Origin: Lampris incognitus
Lineage: Eukaryota; Chordata; Actinopteri; Lampriformes; Lampridae
Length of the DNA stretch: 64,000 bases
Direction of reading: 5' to 3'
Assembly (NCBI RefSeq): GCF_029633865.1
Contig: NC_079216.1
Coordinates: forward strand, 18,417,315 to 18,481,314
Shown: positions 46,321 to 58,459 of the stretch, piece after piece
Layout of the letters: every line of letters starts with the position of its first letter
How positions within the stretch are numbered: the first letter of the stretch is position 1
Notes under the pieces: model-generated
What the model was told of the DNA's origin: nothing
The model's database searches: none
What the model saw: only the letters and a program-made list of their open reading frames with translations
Position numbers and translations under genes: made by a program

Positions 46321-47059
46321 TCTGGCGGCCTGTCCAGGGTGTCTCCCTGCCTGCCGCCCAATGACTGCTGGGATAGGCTCCAGCATCCCCGCGATCCTGA
46401 GAGCAGGATAATTGGTTTGGATAATGGATGGATGGATGATTAAAGGTGTCAACCACTGAGTAGCAGAAGGTTAATTTCCTAAATAATCCTGTGACGTTTT
46501 ACAAGGATTTTAAGACTCCAGTTTACATATAAAGGGCTGTGAAAACTTAATATGTACTTTGGTTACTGGTAACTCCCTTATCAAGTAAGAAAAACGACAA
46601 AAGTGCAGTGACTCGGCCCCCGAGCTACTCACACCAATAACCTCCAGTATCCAGGAACACGAGAACCACCAGGAGCTCTTCAGCTGTAGACATTAAAGGT
46701 TTCTTCAAGCACCAGTAGATGATATCTGGTATTGGAGGCGTTAAACATTTTGGCTAAATTTTGGTGTACCTCAGACCTCAGAGGGGTGTTAAAAAAAACA
46801 TATTAAGCAGTTTGAAACGTTTCAGGGTCACATTTTAACTCAAAAACTTAAAGGAATACTTAATAGTAGAAATTAAGAAGGTATGGGGACACTGTTGGGT
46901 ATTATGGAGCTTTGTTAAACTGCTGCCGTTTACTCTTAGATGGACGACTCAGACTCTCTGTCATCAGTGACAATGGAGTTGACCAAGGAGACTTTGGAGA
47001 CCATGTTGGATGGACTTGGACGGATCCGGGACCAGCTGTCTGGGGTGGCAGGGCAGTAA
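44020..47059 (+). CDS. commd9: COMM domain-containing protein 9
   Basis: Six coding exons: 44020-44073, 44369-44494, 44703-44842, 45458-45492, 45570-45673, 46940-47059. All have GT/AG borders and matching phases; together they give 579 nt, 192 residues plus TAA (human COMMD9 is 198). The N terminus MAAAVSNEHFSSLQLLLK and exon 2 APSKDAVRELC match the vertebrate family. Exon 3 has EQILALFPESFHSSLKNLLT. Exons 4-6 make the COMM domain: PAWRTDALSSQISLPQL, LDWRVDMMTASDSISRMAVP, ELTKETLETMLDGLGRIRDQ. COMMD9 is part of the COMMD/CCDC22/CCDC93 (Commander) assembly that returns membrane cargo from endosomes to the cell surface. A variant polyadenylation signal ATTAAA lies at 47144. Intron 2 starts with a (GT)46 run whose first GT is the donor; intron 3 holds a small MITE and intron 5 SINE B copy 1. 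Confidence 0.96.
44495..44586 (+). repeat. (GT)46 microsatellite that forms the commd9 exon 2 splice donor
   Basis: A pure run of 92 nt directly after GCAAAACAG. Every possible GT donor within it is equivalent in sequence except the first, which follows CAG. Confidence 0.95.
45118..45312. mobile_element. Small hAT-like MITE in commd9 intron 3
   Basis: Inverted ends: CAGTGGTTCTCAATCCAGTC on the left, and the complement of GACTGTATTGAGAACAAAC on the right. CAGTGGTTCTCAA is a typical hAT-type end. About 195 bp, no coding. Confidence 0.6.
46035..46436 (+). mobile_element. tRNA-derived SINE, family B, copy 1 (full length)
   Basis: The head GGCGTGGTGGTGCAGTGGTT with CCTGGGTTCAAGCCC gives A- and B-box-like elements. 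Body: GTGGAGTTTGCATGTTCTCC and GTGGGTTTCCTCC, then an internal (GT)n run (46253-46319), then GCCCAATGACTGCTGGGATA. The tail is (GGAT)n. It sits in commd9 intron 5. Confidence 0.9.
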
Positions 47060-47424
47060 ATACACAGACACCTTAGTGCTGTGGAACTTGGGTTACTACA
47101 CGCCCATCTTTTTTTTTGTATATATATATATATATGTTGACAAATTAAAAGATAACATGACTGACCTTTCGTGTTTGTATGTTAATTGCCATGATTCACC
47201 AGCAGTAATGACACCGAACAGAAACCAAAGTCCTTAGGTCCTGACCTCTGACCCCCACCCAATGCTCACTGACTGGATCCCCTGGTGGTCATGTGATAAA
47301 TGTGACCTGTCAGCTGACCGCATAGCTGTCAACAGTCTGCTACTACTGTGGTGCAGAAGACCAAACAAATCCTCCAATATTAATGTTGATTACAATATAG
47401 ATTCAATATCAATCACAATCTCTG

Positions 47425-47620
47425 AGGTGTAAAAACCAGGTCCAGAAAGTAAATGTCCAAACCGTGTATTTGCTCCAACCATGTTACTAAACCAGCTGAT
47501 TTCATCAGCTAGTTTCCCCTACCTAGTTGAGTGGTGTTGACTAGAATCTGCTGGTGTAGTGCATGAGTGGAGCAAATACATGGTTTGGACTTTTATTTTC
47601 TGGACCTGGTTTTTACACCT
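47425..47620. mobile_element. Foldback MITE with about 54-bp inverted ends and CTG flanks
   Basis: AGGTGTAAAAACCAGGTCCA and CCAAACCGTGTATTTGCTCC on the left pair with their near-perfect complement on the right. CTG lies immediately outside both ends, a possible 3-bp target duplication as in PIF/Harbinger elements. 196 bp, no gene. Confidence 0.85.
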
Positions 47621-48008
47621 CTGCAATCTATATCTCGCTCTCCTCACACAAAACCAAAATAGGCACTGGCAGAGATGTATGAGATTTCTGTACAAAAGGT
47701 TTATTTTGTCAACACTGTGAATACAGCTGAAATTTAACATTTTCTAATCGACCTGAAAAAAATCTCGAAAGTCACTTTACAAAATCAACACATTTCTTGC
47801 AATCTGTGACCATTAATTTCATAATCACTGCAATTATCTATACAGCTAGCCACGAGCTATTTGTGTGTGGTTATTTCTACTCCACTCCTCATTGGAATCA
47901 TACTGAAAGGTGTAATGGCACTGTACAGGGCAGAAAACAAGATTTCCTCGTTTGTGACCACAACAGCCAGTTCTCTGAAAATCTGCCTTCCCACCATTCA
48001 TTTGCGGC

Positions 48009-48375
48009 ACGGTGCGGCATGGTGGACCGATGGTTACCGCTGCCGCCTCACAGCAAGAAGGTCCTGGGTTTGAACCCCGGGGTTGTCCAACCTTGGGGGT
48101 CATCCCAGGTCATCCTCTGTGTGGAGTTTGCATGTTCTCCCCGTGTCTGCGGTGGGTTTTCTCCGGGTGCTGTGGTTTCCCCCACCATCAAAATAAACAT
48201 GCATGTTAGGGTTAATACTCCTGTCTGTGCCCCTGAGCAAGGCAATGGAAAAAGAACTGGAGTTGGTCCCCGGGCGCAGCATGAAGGCGGCAGCCCACTG
48301 CTCCTAGCTACACAGATCATAGCTAGGATGGGTTAATTTACAGTAACTGAATTTCTCCAAGGGGATTAATAAAGG
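48009..48375 (+). mobile_element. tRNA-derived SINE, family B, copy 2 (different 3' half)
   Basis: Same head and GTGGAGTTTGCATGTTCTCC block as copy 1, but continuing with CTGTCTGTGCCCCTGAGCAA, GGTCCCCGGGCGCAGC, TAGCTAGGATGGGTTAATTT and an L2-like end GGGGATTAATAAAGG. Confidence 0.85.
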
Positions 48376-48800
48376 AAACTTGATACTCATTTCACTTAAT
48401 ACAATTCGTGGTGGGGGTGGGGGGGCTGAAGGCTATTTCAGCAAGAGTTAGGTAGAAGGAAGGGAGAAGCCCTGGACAGGTTGGCAGTCCATCACAGGAG
48501 CCCACCAGATACTCGGATTACAACACTGTGTACTTGTAAATAAACTAACCAGCCGCTTTCCTTATTTGCTGTGTAGTCTACGGTCATCACTGTTAATGAC
48601 ATGAAAATATTCAAGCATATCCATTTTTCATAGGGACCGTTAATAAGATTTAGATTGCTCAGCCATTTACTTTCATCATTCAAACTGACAGAAGTCACAC
48701 TTCAGAGATTAGTAATAAAACCCAACGTGTTATTGGCATGCTGGATAGTCTTGTCGGTAAGTCGCTGTGAGCCTGGGTTCACGGAGCTTACCAGGTCCTG

Positions 48801-51800
48801 TCAGAATGTGGGCTCAGGCCGGCGGCAGACTATCCCATCCATGTCCAGTTCAACGGAGTGAACACTGAAGTCTCCAAGACCCTATAAGGCAGATCAAATG
48901 GTCATAATGCTGACTTTTTAACCAGTCAATCATAATTGTAAGCATTTACTGAGTTTTACATCTTTAACCGGGGCTAGCTGAGGTTTGGTAACAAACCGGC
49001 ATTAACAGGCAGGGGGTTGTTTTACTGTTTTACAGTGGAGTGATGGCTATGGCCGCTTTTGCAGTGTCAGAGTAAAGAAGCAAAGCAGCACATTGTTTCT
49101 GTATAGACAAGGTTATTTACTGTGTAACACTCTAAACTGGAACTCACCACAAAACATTTTTAATGTAATAATCCAATTTTGTTCTAATAGCGCCCATGTG
49201 ATTAGTTATCAAAGAAGAAGGTTCTCAATGCAAGGGGACTCCCTGTCTTGTCTTGACATTACTTAACATCTATTTTCTTATTTCAAAGCATTTCTCTTTG
49301 CTGATTTACCGGCGTGTTGTTGAGGACCTGCAGAACCACGTGACCCTGTCCAGGCTGACGGGTCAGCAAATATAGGAATCCGCCCCCGCCGGCCCCTGCC
49401 AGACTCTGGCCCAGTGCCAGGGGCCTCAGGGCCTCCATCATGATTCTCACAGCGGCCGGCTCACAGCCGGGCGCCATCAGCTTCTTCTGCTGCCAAGAAC
49501 GGTCCAGACAGGCTCCTAGTCTGGAGAGGGACCCTGGAAGGAGACAGGAGGGAATTGGAGTCTTGTGTCGCCCTGCTGTCTTTAATGGGATTCTGCTGAC
49601 AGGTGGGGGCGGATGGGACTCACCCTCTGCACACGCCTGGGCACACTCCTCAGCGTTGGCCACCAGTTGCTGGGCGTTCTGGACTATGGCGGGGAGACGA
49701 CTGTACCAGCTCCGCACCACATCCTATGTCACAGTCAATATTATCGTTAATATAACCAACATCATCATCCCTATACTGGCAATCCCAGATGCCACACTGA
49801 CGAGACGAACTCAGTTCGGCACTTTTCTAAGATGTCTCTCTGTTTCCAGTGGGGCTGGGCAATATGACTAACAACTACTGATAGTTTTATAACTGCTGGT
49901 GACATACGATATATGTTTGTCAATATTTATGCATTCTCTCAAATGGACTGACAATCATTTTTTAGCAATAAGGGCCATTTTACATTAAACACATTGTTGT
50001 AATGCAAACTGGCTAAATGACATAAGATGCTTACAAACAAGAAGGTTCTGACTGTTCTCAAACGTGAGAGTACAGTTTTGGGAGAACTCCCTGAGAAATG
50101 AATTTACAATTTTATAAATTATACATGGAGTCAAAGATCCTACAGGGAAATGATCGTGATTTTCAACATTATCCCTATACAGACGTTGTAGGAATAAAAA
50201 TTCATTAGCAGCCATAAATAACACTGAGCAGACTTTAGTGTGTGTTTGTGAAACACCGCTGACATCGTGTCCGCTGGTGACGTCACTGACAGACAATCTG
50301 TTAATATGGAAAAAAATGCATTTCGTTGTAATTCGCATTTTTTGCAAATTCTTACACAATGCGGCAAACCCTCCATGACTTTAATGAGACGAAGGAGTGG
50401 CCATGCTTGCTTGCTACTCTATCAACTGTCAGACTTGCAAGACAAGGAGGCGTCACAAGACTACCGCCACTAGTCTGGTCTTCAGGAAACTCGATGGATG
50501 CATCAAAAGCACATCAAGATAATAAATAATAATAATAATAAATTAAACGTATATAGCGCTTTTCTAATACTCAAAGACAAGACAACAGAAAAACATAACA
50601 CAGTCATACAGGGGTGGATGGGAAGGGGCTACGAGAGGGAGAAGCGGCAGCCACACATGACACCACCAGTACTCCCACTTAAACAGACACAAAAGGGCAA
50701 GAAAAACAAACATCATAAATCACATATATCGCAGACGAAGTCTGAAGACTTGAGTCCTGATTGATGACTTGAGTGTGGGCAGATCGCAGCAGTGTCTCAT
50801 GTGTTTGGGGATGGAGTTCCAAGAGGAGGGGGCAGCAGGTGGAGTGCTCGGTCCTTAGTCTGCCTCAGATTAGGGATGGATGAGAGGACGGGGTGGGGAG
50901 TGGGGCACGAGAAGGCAATGGAGAAGAGGTGTGTCTTGAGATGGGATTGGAAGGGTGGGAGAGATTCTGAGTCTCTAATGATTTGGGGGAGTGAGTTCCA
51001 GAGCCTGGGAGCTGCCTTGGATCACTGCGATGGGGGCATGCGGGTAGCGTAGTGGTCTATTCCGTTGCCTACCAACATGGGGATCATCGGTTTGAATCCC
51101 TGTATTACCTCTGGCTTGGTCAGGCGTCCCTACAGACACAATGAGCTGTGTCTGTGGGTGGGAAGCTGGATGTGGGTATGTGTCCTGGTCGCTGAACTAA
51201 CGCCTCCTCTGGTCGGTCAGGGCACCTGTTCAGGGGGGAGTGGGAACAGCGTGATCCTCCTACATCCCCCTGGTGAAACTCCTCACTGTCAGGTGAAAAG
51301 AAGAGGCCAGTGACTCCACATGTATCGGAGGAGGCATATGGTAGTCCGCAGCCCTCCCCGGATCAGCAGAGGGCTGGAGCAGTGACCTGGATGGCCGGGA
51401 AGAGAGGGGTAACTGGCCGGATAAAACTGCGGGGAAAAACGGGGGGGGGGGGGGATAAAAAAAAATCTCCGTGACATTCACAATGTTGCCTACTTTTATA
51501 TCTCCACCAAAATCATCACGATTACCTCTTGAATCTTCAGCATCTCACCCAGCCCTAGTCTCCATGTATCTTCATCTGTTACCATATATCTCATACCATA
51601 TATCTCCATGTATCTTCATGTTACCATATATCTCATACCATACATCTCCATGTATCTTCATCTGTTACCATATATCTCATACCATATATCTCCATGTATC
51701 TTCATGTTACCATATATCTCATACCATACATCTCCATGTATCTTCATCTGTTACCATATATCTCATACCATATATCTCCATGTATCTTCATGTTACCATA

Positions 51801-54800
51801 TATCTCATACCATATATCTCCATGTATCTTCATGTTACCATATATCTCATACCATATATCTCCATGTATCTTCATCTGTTACCATATATCTCATACCATA
51901 CATCTCCATGTATCTTCATCTGTTACCATATATCTCATACCATATATCTCCATGTATCTTCATCTGTTACCATATATCTCATACCATATATCTCCATGTA
52001 TCTTCATGTTACCATATATCTCATACCATATATCTCCATGTATCTTCATCTGTTACCATACACTACCGTTCAAAAGTTTGGGATCACCCAAACAATTTTG
52101 TGTTTTCCATGAAAAGTCACACTTATTCACCACCACATGTTGTGAAATGAATAGAAAATAGAGTCAAGACATTGACAAGGTTAGAAATAATGATTTGTAT
52201 TTGAAATAAGATTTTTTTTACATCAAACTTTGCTTTCGTCAAAGAATCCTCCATTTGCAGCAATTACAGCATTGCAGACCTTTGGCATTCTAGCTGTTAA
52301 TTTGTTGAGGTAATCTGGAGAAATTGCACCCCACGCTTCCAGAAGCAGCTCCCACAAGTTGGATTGGTTGGACGGGCACTTCTTTGAGCAGATTGAGTTT
52401 CTGGAGCATCACATTTGTGGGGTCAATTAAACGCTCAAAATGGCCAGAAAAAGAGAACTTTCATCTGAAACTCGACAGTCTATTCTTGTTCTTAGAAATG
52501 AAGGCTATTCCATGCGAGAAATTGCTAAGAAATTGAAGATTTCCTACACCGGTGTGTACTACTCCCTTCAGAGGACAGCACAAACAGGCTCTAACCAGAG
52601 TAGAAAAAGAAGTGGGAGGCCGCGTTGCACAACTGAGCAAGAAGATAAGTACATTAGAGTCTCTAGTTTGAGAAACAGACGCCTCACAGGTCCCCAACTG
52701 GCATCTTCATTAAATAGTACCTGTTAGAGCCTGTTTGTGCTGTCCTCTGAAGGGAGTAGTACACACCGGTGTAGGAAATCTTCAATTTCTTAGCAATTTC
52801 TCGCATGGAATAGCCTTCATTTCTAAGAACAAGAATAGACTGTCGAGTTTCAGATGAAAGTTCTCTTTTTCTGGCCATTTTGAGCGTTTAATTGACCCCA
52901 CAAATGTGATGCTCCAGAAACTCAATCTGCTCAAAGAAGTGCCCGTCCAACCAATCCAACTTGTGGGAGCTGCTTCTGGAAGCGTGGGGTGCAATTTCTC
53001 CAGATTACCTCAACAAATTAACAGCTAGAATGCCAAAGGTCTGCAATGCTGTAATTGCTGCAAATGGAGGATTCTTTGACGAAAGCAAAGTTTGATGTAA
53101 AAAAAATCTTATTTCAAATACAAATCATTATTTCTAACCTTGTCAATGTCTTGACTCTATTTTCTATTCATTTCACAACATGTGGTGGTGAATAAGTGTG
53201 ACTTTTCATGGAAAACACAAAATTGTTTGGGTGATCCCAAACTTTTGAACGGTAGTGTATATCTCATACCATATATCGCCATGTATTTTCATCTGTTACC
53301 ATATATCACATACCATATAGCTCCATGTATATCTGTTACCATATATCTCACTAACTTGCTAGCGTTGAGGTGGTTGATGTAAAGCATTTACTAACAAGAA
53401 ATACAGGAAGGTGTGCCTTTTAACCCTGCTGAGGTGAGCAGTTTGTACTATCTGGACTTCATATCTACTGAAAACTACGACTTCCTCCTTCTCTACTGTA
53501 CTGCATGTAAGCAGATGAGGTTTCTTGATATAAAAGAGCCGTTCACTTCTTCCTGTTTCTGCTCTCATCCTTCCGAGGACTTCCTGTTTACAGAATCCAA
53601 TATAGGAAGTTCTTCAGTGCTGCCGAATAGTTAGTCAGTAGCTTTTTGTGAAGTTCTTAGTAGCTAAATAAATATAGAAAGGCAAAATTATGTTTAATGA
53701 CTTAATGAATAAGTTGTTTTCATACAGCCAACAACTCCAACACTGTAAGGTATTACGATTCCTTACAGTGAGTGTGATGGATCCCGACAGAGTCACTCGC
53801 AACCACAGACCTCACATCAGATTTCAAAAGTGGTCTCCTTTTCTAGGAAAGTGTGAACGCCCTGATCGTGACACCCGGCCTTCTCATCAGACTGACTTCT
53901 GACTCTAACTAGAAGTCACTCATTGAATCTGTAAATCACTTTCAATATATCATCCTGGTACAATGCTCTCACCATCAAAAACAAAACTCTCTCGGATCAC
54001 CAATCAGGCCAGTAAGATAACAGGCTCAATCCAAGCTCCACTATCTGAGTTGTACACTCGGTCCAACCTTCTAAAATCCTCCCTCATTACACAGGACCCC
54101 TCGTACCCCCTCCACCAATTCTTTACTTACTACTGTTATAAGTTCTTCATTCCCTCAGCCATTCATTCATTCATTCATTCATTATCAGCCGCTTCTCCGG
54201 GGTCGGGTCACGGTGGCAGCAAGCTAAGTAGGGCACTCCAGACGTCCCTCTCCCCAGCAACACCCTCCAGCTCCTCCTGGGGCATCCCAAGGCGTTCACA
54301 GGTCAGATTGGACATGGAGTCCCTCCAGCAAGTTCTGGGTCTACCCCGGGGTCTCCTCCCAGTTGGCCGTGCCCGGTAAACCTCCAAAAGGAAGGCGCCC
54401 AGGGGGCATCCTAATCAGATGCCCGAACCACCTCAACTGACTCCTTTCGACGCGAAGGAGCAGCGGCTCTACTCCGAGCTCCCTCCGGATGTCCGAGCTC
54501 CTCATCTGACCTCTAAGGCTGAGCCCAGACACCCTACGGAGGAAACCCATTTCAGTTGCTTGTATCCGCGATCTCACTCTTTCGGTCACTACCCAAAGCT
54601 CATGACCACAGGTGAGGGTTGGAACAAAGATTGACTGGTAAATTGAGAGCTTTGCCTTCCGGCTCAGCTCCCTCTTCATCATAAGCACCCTAAATAAGTT
54701 AAAATAAGCACTTTATCCATTCCACAAATGGATAAACCTTTAACCTTTCTTCTAACATTTCTCCATTGTCAATTGTCAATTTTTTTAACCTTTTTACTCA

Positions 54801-55665
54801 TGTGTCTTTGTAATTTGTTGTCTGTTTTTGTGTTATTTGTTGTGTTGTCTGATGTGTGAGCCACATCAAAGAAGAATTTCTGTTAAATTGTGTCAGGTCA
54901 GCCAATACAGCTTTTGGATTTTTTTTTAAATTCTTCCTTTGTCTCGAGACCCTAAAGGTGCTCCCTACAGACTCCATGTTGGACGTCATCAATGAGACAG
55001 AAAGGCTAACCTGCAGTAAATTGCGTGCAAGACGGGTCTTCCCAGTGTAGACCAATAGGAGGTGCTGCTGCAGAGCAACCAGGAAGTCATCCGGAGGACT
55101 GAGATGTTCCACTACCACCCGCAGGGGGAGACAGGCTTTGGAACGCCCAACCTTGATTCCTCCCACCAAGCCACCCACCTGGTCCTGCCAGCCTCCTCCT
55201 GGAGTCAAAGGAGGGGAGGAGGGAGGAGAGGAAAATTTGCTTAGCTGTTGTTATAACGGCTAATGATAAATAGAGGGCAAGAGAGCGAGAAAGACCCGTG
55301 GTGAGTATCTGCTCCAGATGCAGGACCGCGTGGATAAGGGAGTTTGTGTCATAGGTCCGACCAGTACATCTGTAGACAGCAGCCAGCAGCGCCCCCGCCA
55401 GGATACTGCTGGTACCTGCAGGAAGAGGAGATGACCTTATGACCTTTCTTGGCCTTCCTGCCTTTAGTGTTCACAGTGTTTGTTTTGGTTTAGCTGTGAC
55501 TCTCACCCAGCCCAGAACCATGGGGCAGGATGGACCAACTGTGGAGCTCCACACCTCCTCCCCAGCGCTGCAGGAGCTGCTCCTCTAGAGGCTGCTTGGA
55601 AGAGAGGGAAAAAAGCCCACTACACACACACACTACCTTCAGCAGGGCTCCTAGAACACACACAA

Positions 55666-55748
<83 letters not shown>

Positions 55749-57450
55749 CAAACACACAAATAGAAACAGCCAGATAAACAGACAAATGCAAACAGATAGA
55801 CAAATTAACACACAGTTGAGGTCGAACAAATCCAAGCTTGATGTCCCGCAGCTGTCTACAGATGTACTGGTTGGACCATGTCAAAAAAAAAAAAGGAAAT
55901 TTTCCATCTCATAATAATCTGTCCTTTCCAATAAAACCTATTGGCTCCAATAGTAACCTGACTACGGTATAGCACGCTGTCCAACCAATAATAACCTATC
56001 CATCACACAGTAACCTCTCCATTTCATAGAAACCGATCTATCCCATAGCACGCTGTCAGCCTTACCAGGTGCATGCGGCTGACAGTGGTCCTTAAGGTCC
56101 TCAAGCTTTTCACAGACTATCTCTGTAGCAACCCCACTATCTCGTCCTCCGGTGTGGCTGACCAACAGGAGGCGAGGCTCCCTGATGCGACGGGCCCGGG
56201 CACCAATGGGACACTTTCCATCCACCTTCACCGCAACGTTGGTCACTGAGCCGCCATGCTCAAAGGCAATGGGAGGGGTGTCACTCCAGCCACCTGGACA
56301 ATCAGCCAAAATCAACCAAAGACCTTTTACATGGATAATACCTAACCTCTACCTACTTCAACAGCCTGGAACATGCGGATCATACTGATTTCTGAACCTC
56401 AGCTAGTTTTTTTTTCTCCCTTTTTCTCCGCAGTTGTATCCAGCCAATTACCCCACTCTTCCAAGCCATCCAGGTCACTGCTCCACCCCTTCTGCTGATC
56501 TGGGGAGGGCTGCAGACTACCACATACCTCCTCCGATACATGTGGCGTCGCCAGCCGCTTCTTTTCACCTGACAGTGAGGAGTTTCACCAGGAGGACGTA
56601 GCGTGTGGGAGGATCATGCTATTCCCCCCCAGTTCCCCCGCCCCCCCCGAACAAGCACCCCGACTGACCAGAGGAGGCGCTAGTGCAGTGACCAGGACAC
56701 CTACCCACATCTGGCTTCCCACCCGCAGACACGGCCAATTATGTCTGTAGGGACGCCCAACCAAGCCAGAGGTAACATGGGGATTCGATCCAGCGAGCCC
56801 CGTGTTAGTAGGCAATGGAAAAGACCGCTATGTTACCGGGATGCCCCTCTATAAAAACTCTTAAACTTGTAATTATTACTATTGAAAATCCTATGTTTTT
56901 AACAGTTCTGGGAAGGCCCATGATGCATCACTCACCAGCCAGGTCCAGCCTAGCAGGGCATTCCACCTCCTGCCACTCCTCTATTGGTGGGATTTCATCT
57001 TGGCCAACGATGACAAATTTCTGTGATGACATCACTGCCTGTCTGAGCAGCACCTGCCCTGCCCCTTCATAGTGCCGCGCTGCTCGCACCAGCAGGTCCG
57101 GCCTGTGGGGGGCAGTCAAAATACACACGACTGGTTTTCCTCTATGGTTATGTTCAGATTGTCGGCTCAAAATTGACTTTTGGCATATCCAGATAGGGAT
57201 CCAATTTCTTGTGTATGAGGTCTGGGCAGCGAAAAACCACATTGACACTAATCTTTGTAAATGAGATTCAAACCACAATCACTGGTGATTTGAGATGTAA
57301 TTCAAATCACAATTCTAGATATGTGTCTGAGTCTGGCTGCTCATATTCAATGTCCAACTGTCCTTAACATCACTTGAAATGTGATGTCACACAGTAATGA
57401 GATGGAGGTCTGTCTATGCAAGATTATTCACACACACACACATACACACA

Positions 57451-57508
<58 letters not shown>

Positions 57509-58114
57509 CATATGTGTGTGTGTGTGTGTGTGTGTGTGAATAATTTTATATATATATACGTATATATATATATATATCCATCCATCCAGCCATCCATTAA
57601 CTTTTTTTTAATTATTATTTCTGATTTCTCCCAATTTAGTGGCCAATCGATCCCTATTTTAGTTCAAACACCCACCCTCGTACTGCATGCATTCGCCAGC
57701 TGCATCTCTCTGGCCAGCAGTCTCGAAGGAGACGCCTAGCCACTTTTGTGACAAGGCGAATCCAGGCTGAACAACTGCTTTTTCCGATACACACAGATAT
57801 GCATTCACGTGATGAACACAAGCCAACTCTGCCCCCCTCCCGAAGACAGCGTTACCAATTATTGCTGCTTCGAGTCCGGCCATAGTCGGATCTGATGAGA
57901 CCGAGGTGCGAACCCCGGTCCCTAGTGGGCAACTGCATCGACACAAAGCCGATGCTTAGACCGCTACACCACCGTGGACCCCCCAGCCATCCATTATCTT
58001 AACCGCTTATCCCGCTCTCAGGGTCGCGGGGGATGCTGGAGCCTATTCCAGCAGTCATTGGGCGGCAGGCGGGGAGACACCCTGGACAGGCCGCCAGGCC
58101 ATCACAGAGCCAAC

Positions 58115-58174
<60 letters not shown>

Positions 58175-58399
58175 ATTCCTAGGGATGATTTAGTATGGCC
58201 AATTCACCGGACCTACATGTCTTTGGACTGTGGGAAGAAACCCGAGCCCCCGGAGGAAACCCACGCAGACACGGGGAGAACATGCAAACTCCACACAGAG
58301 GATGACCCGGGATGACCCACCAAGGTTGGACTACCCCAGGGCTCAAACCCAGGTCATTCTTGCTGTGAGGTGACCGCGCTAACCACTGCACCACTGTGC

Positions 58400-58459
<60 letters not shown>

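Larger units (their letters stand above)
47060..48800. other. Convergent intergenic region, commd9 to fcsk
   Basis: Holds a (TA)n run at 47120-47135, the commd9 ATTAAA signal, a foldback MITE (47425-47620), SINE B copy 2 (48009-48375) and a G run near 48411-48425. On the minus strand an AATAAA (complement of about 47699-47704) could end fcsk. The 3' UTRs may therefore approach or overlap. Confidence 0.5.
49853..51557. mobile_element. hAT-type MITE with nested LINE tail and SINE
   Basis: Left end GGGCTGGGCAATATGAC; right end, as complement, GGGCTGGGTGAGATGCTG (51540-51557). GGGCTGGGC-AT ends are typical of a common fish MITE. A LINE 3' module (50516-51026) and SINE A copy 6 (51027-51462) lie inside. 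Confidence 0.5.

Noticed and set aside
51471-52161. Three overlapping open frames of 155-213 codons repeating [13 protein letters not shown]-like words
   Set aside because: Translation of the 42/44-bp minisatellite; an array with no spacers, so not a CRISPR either.
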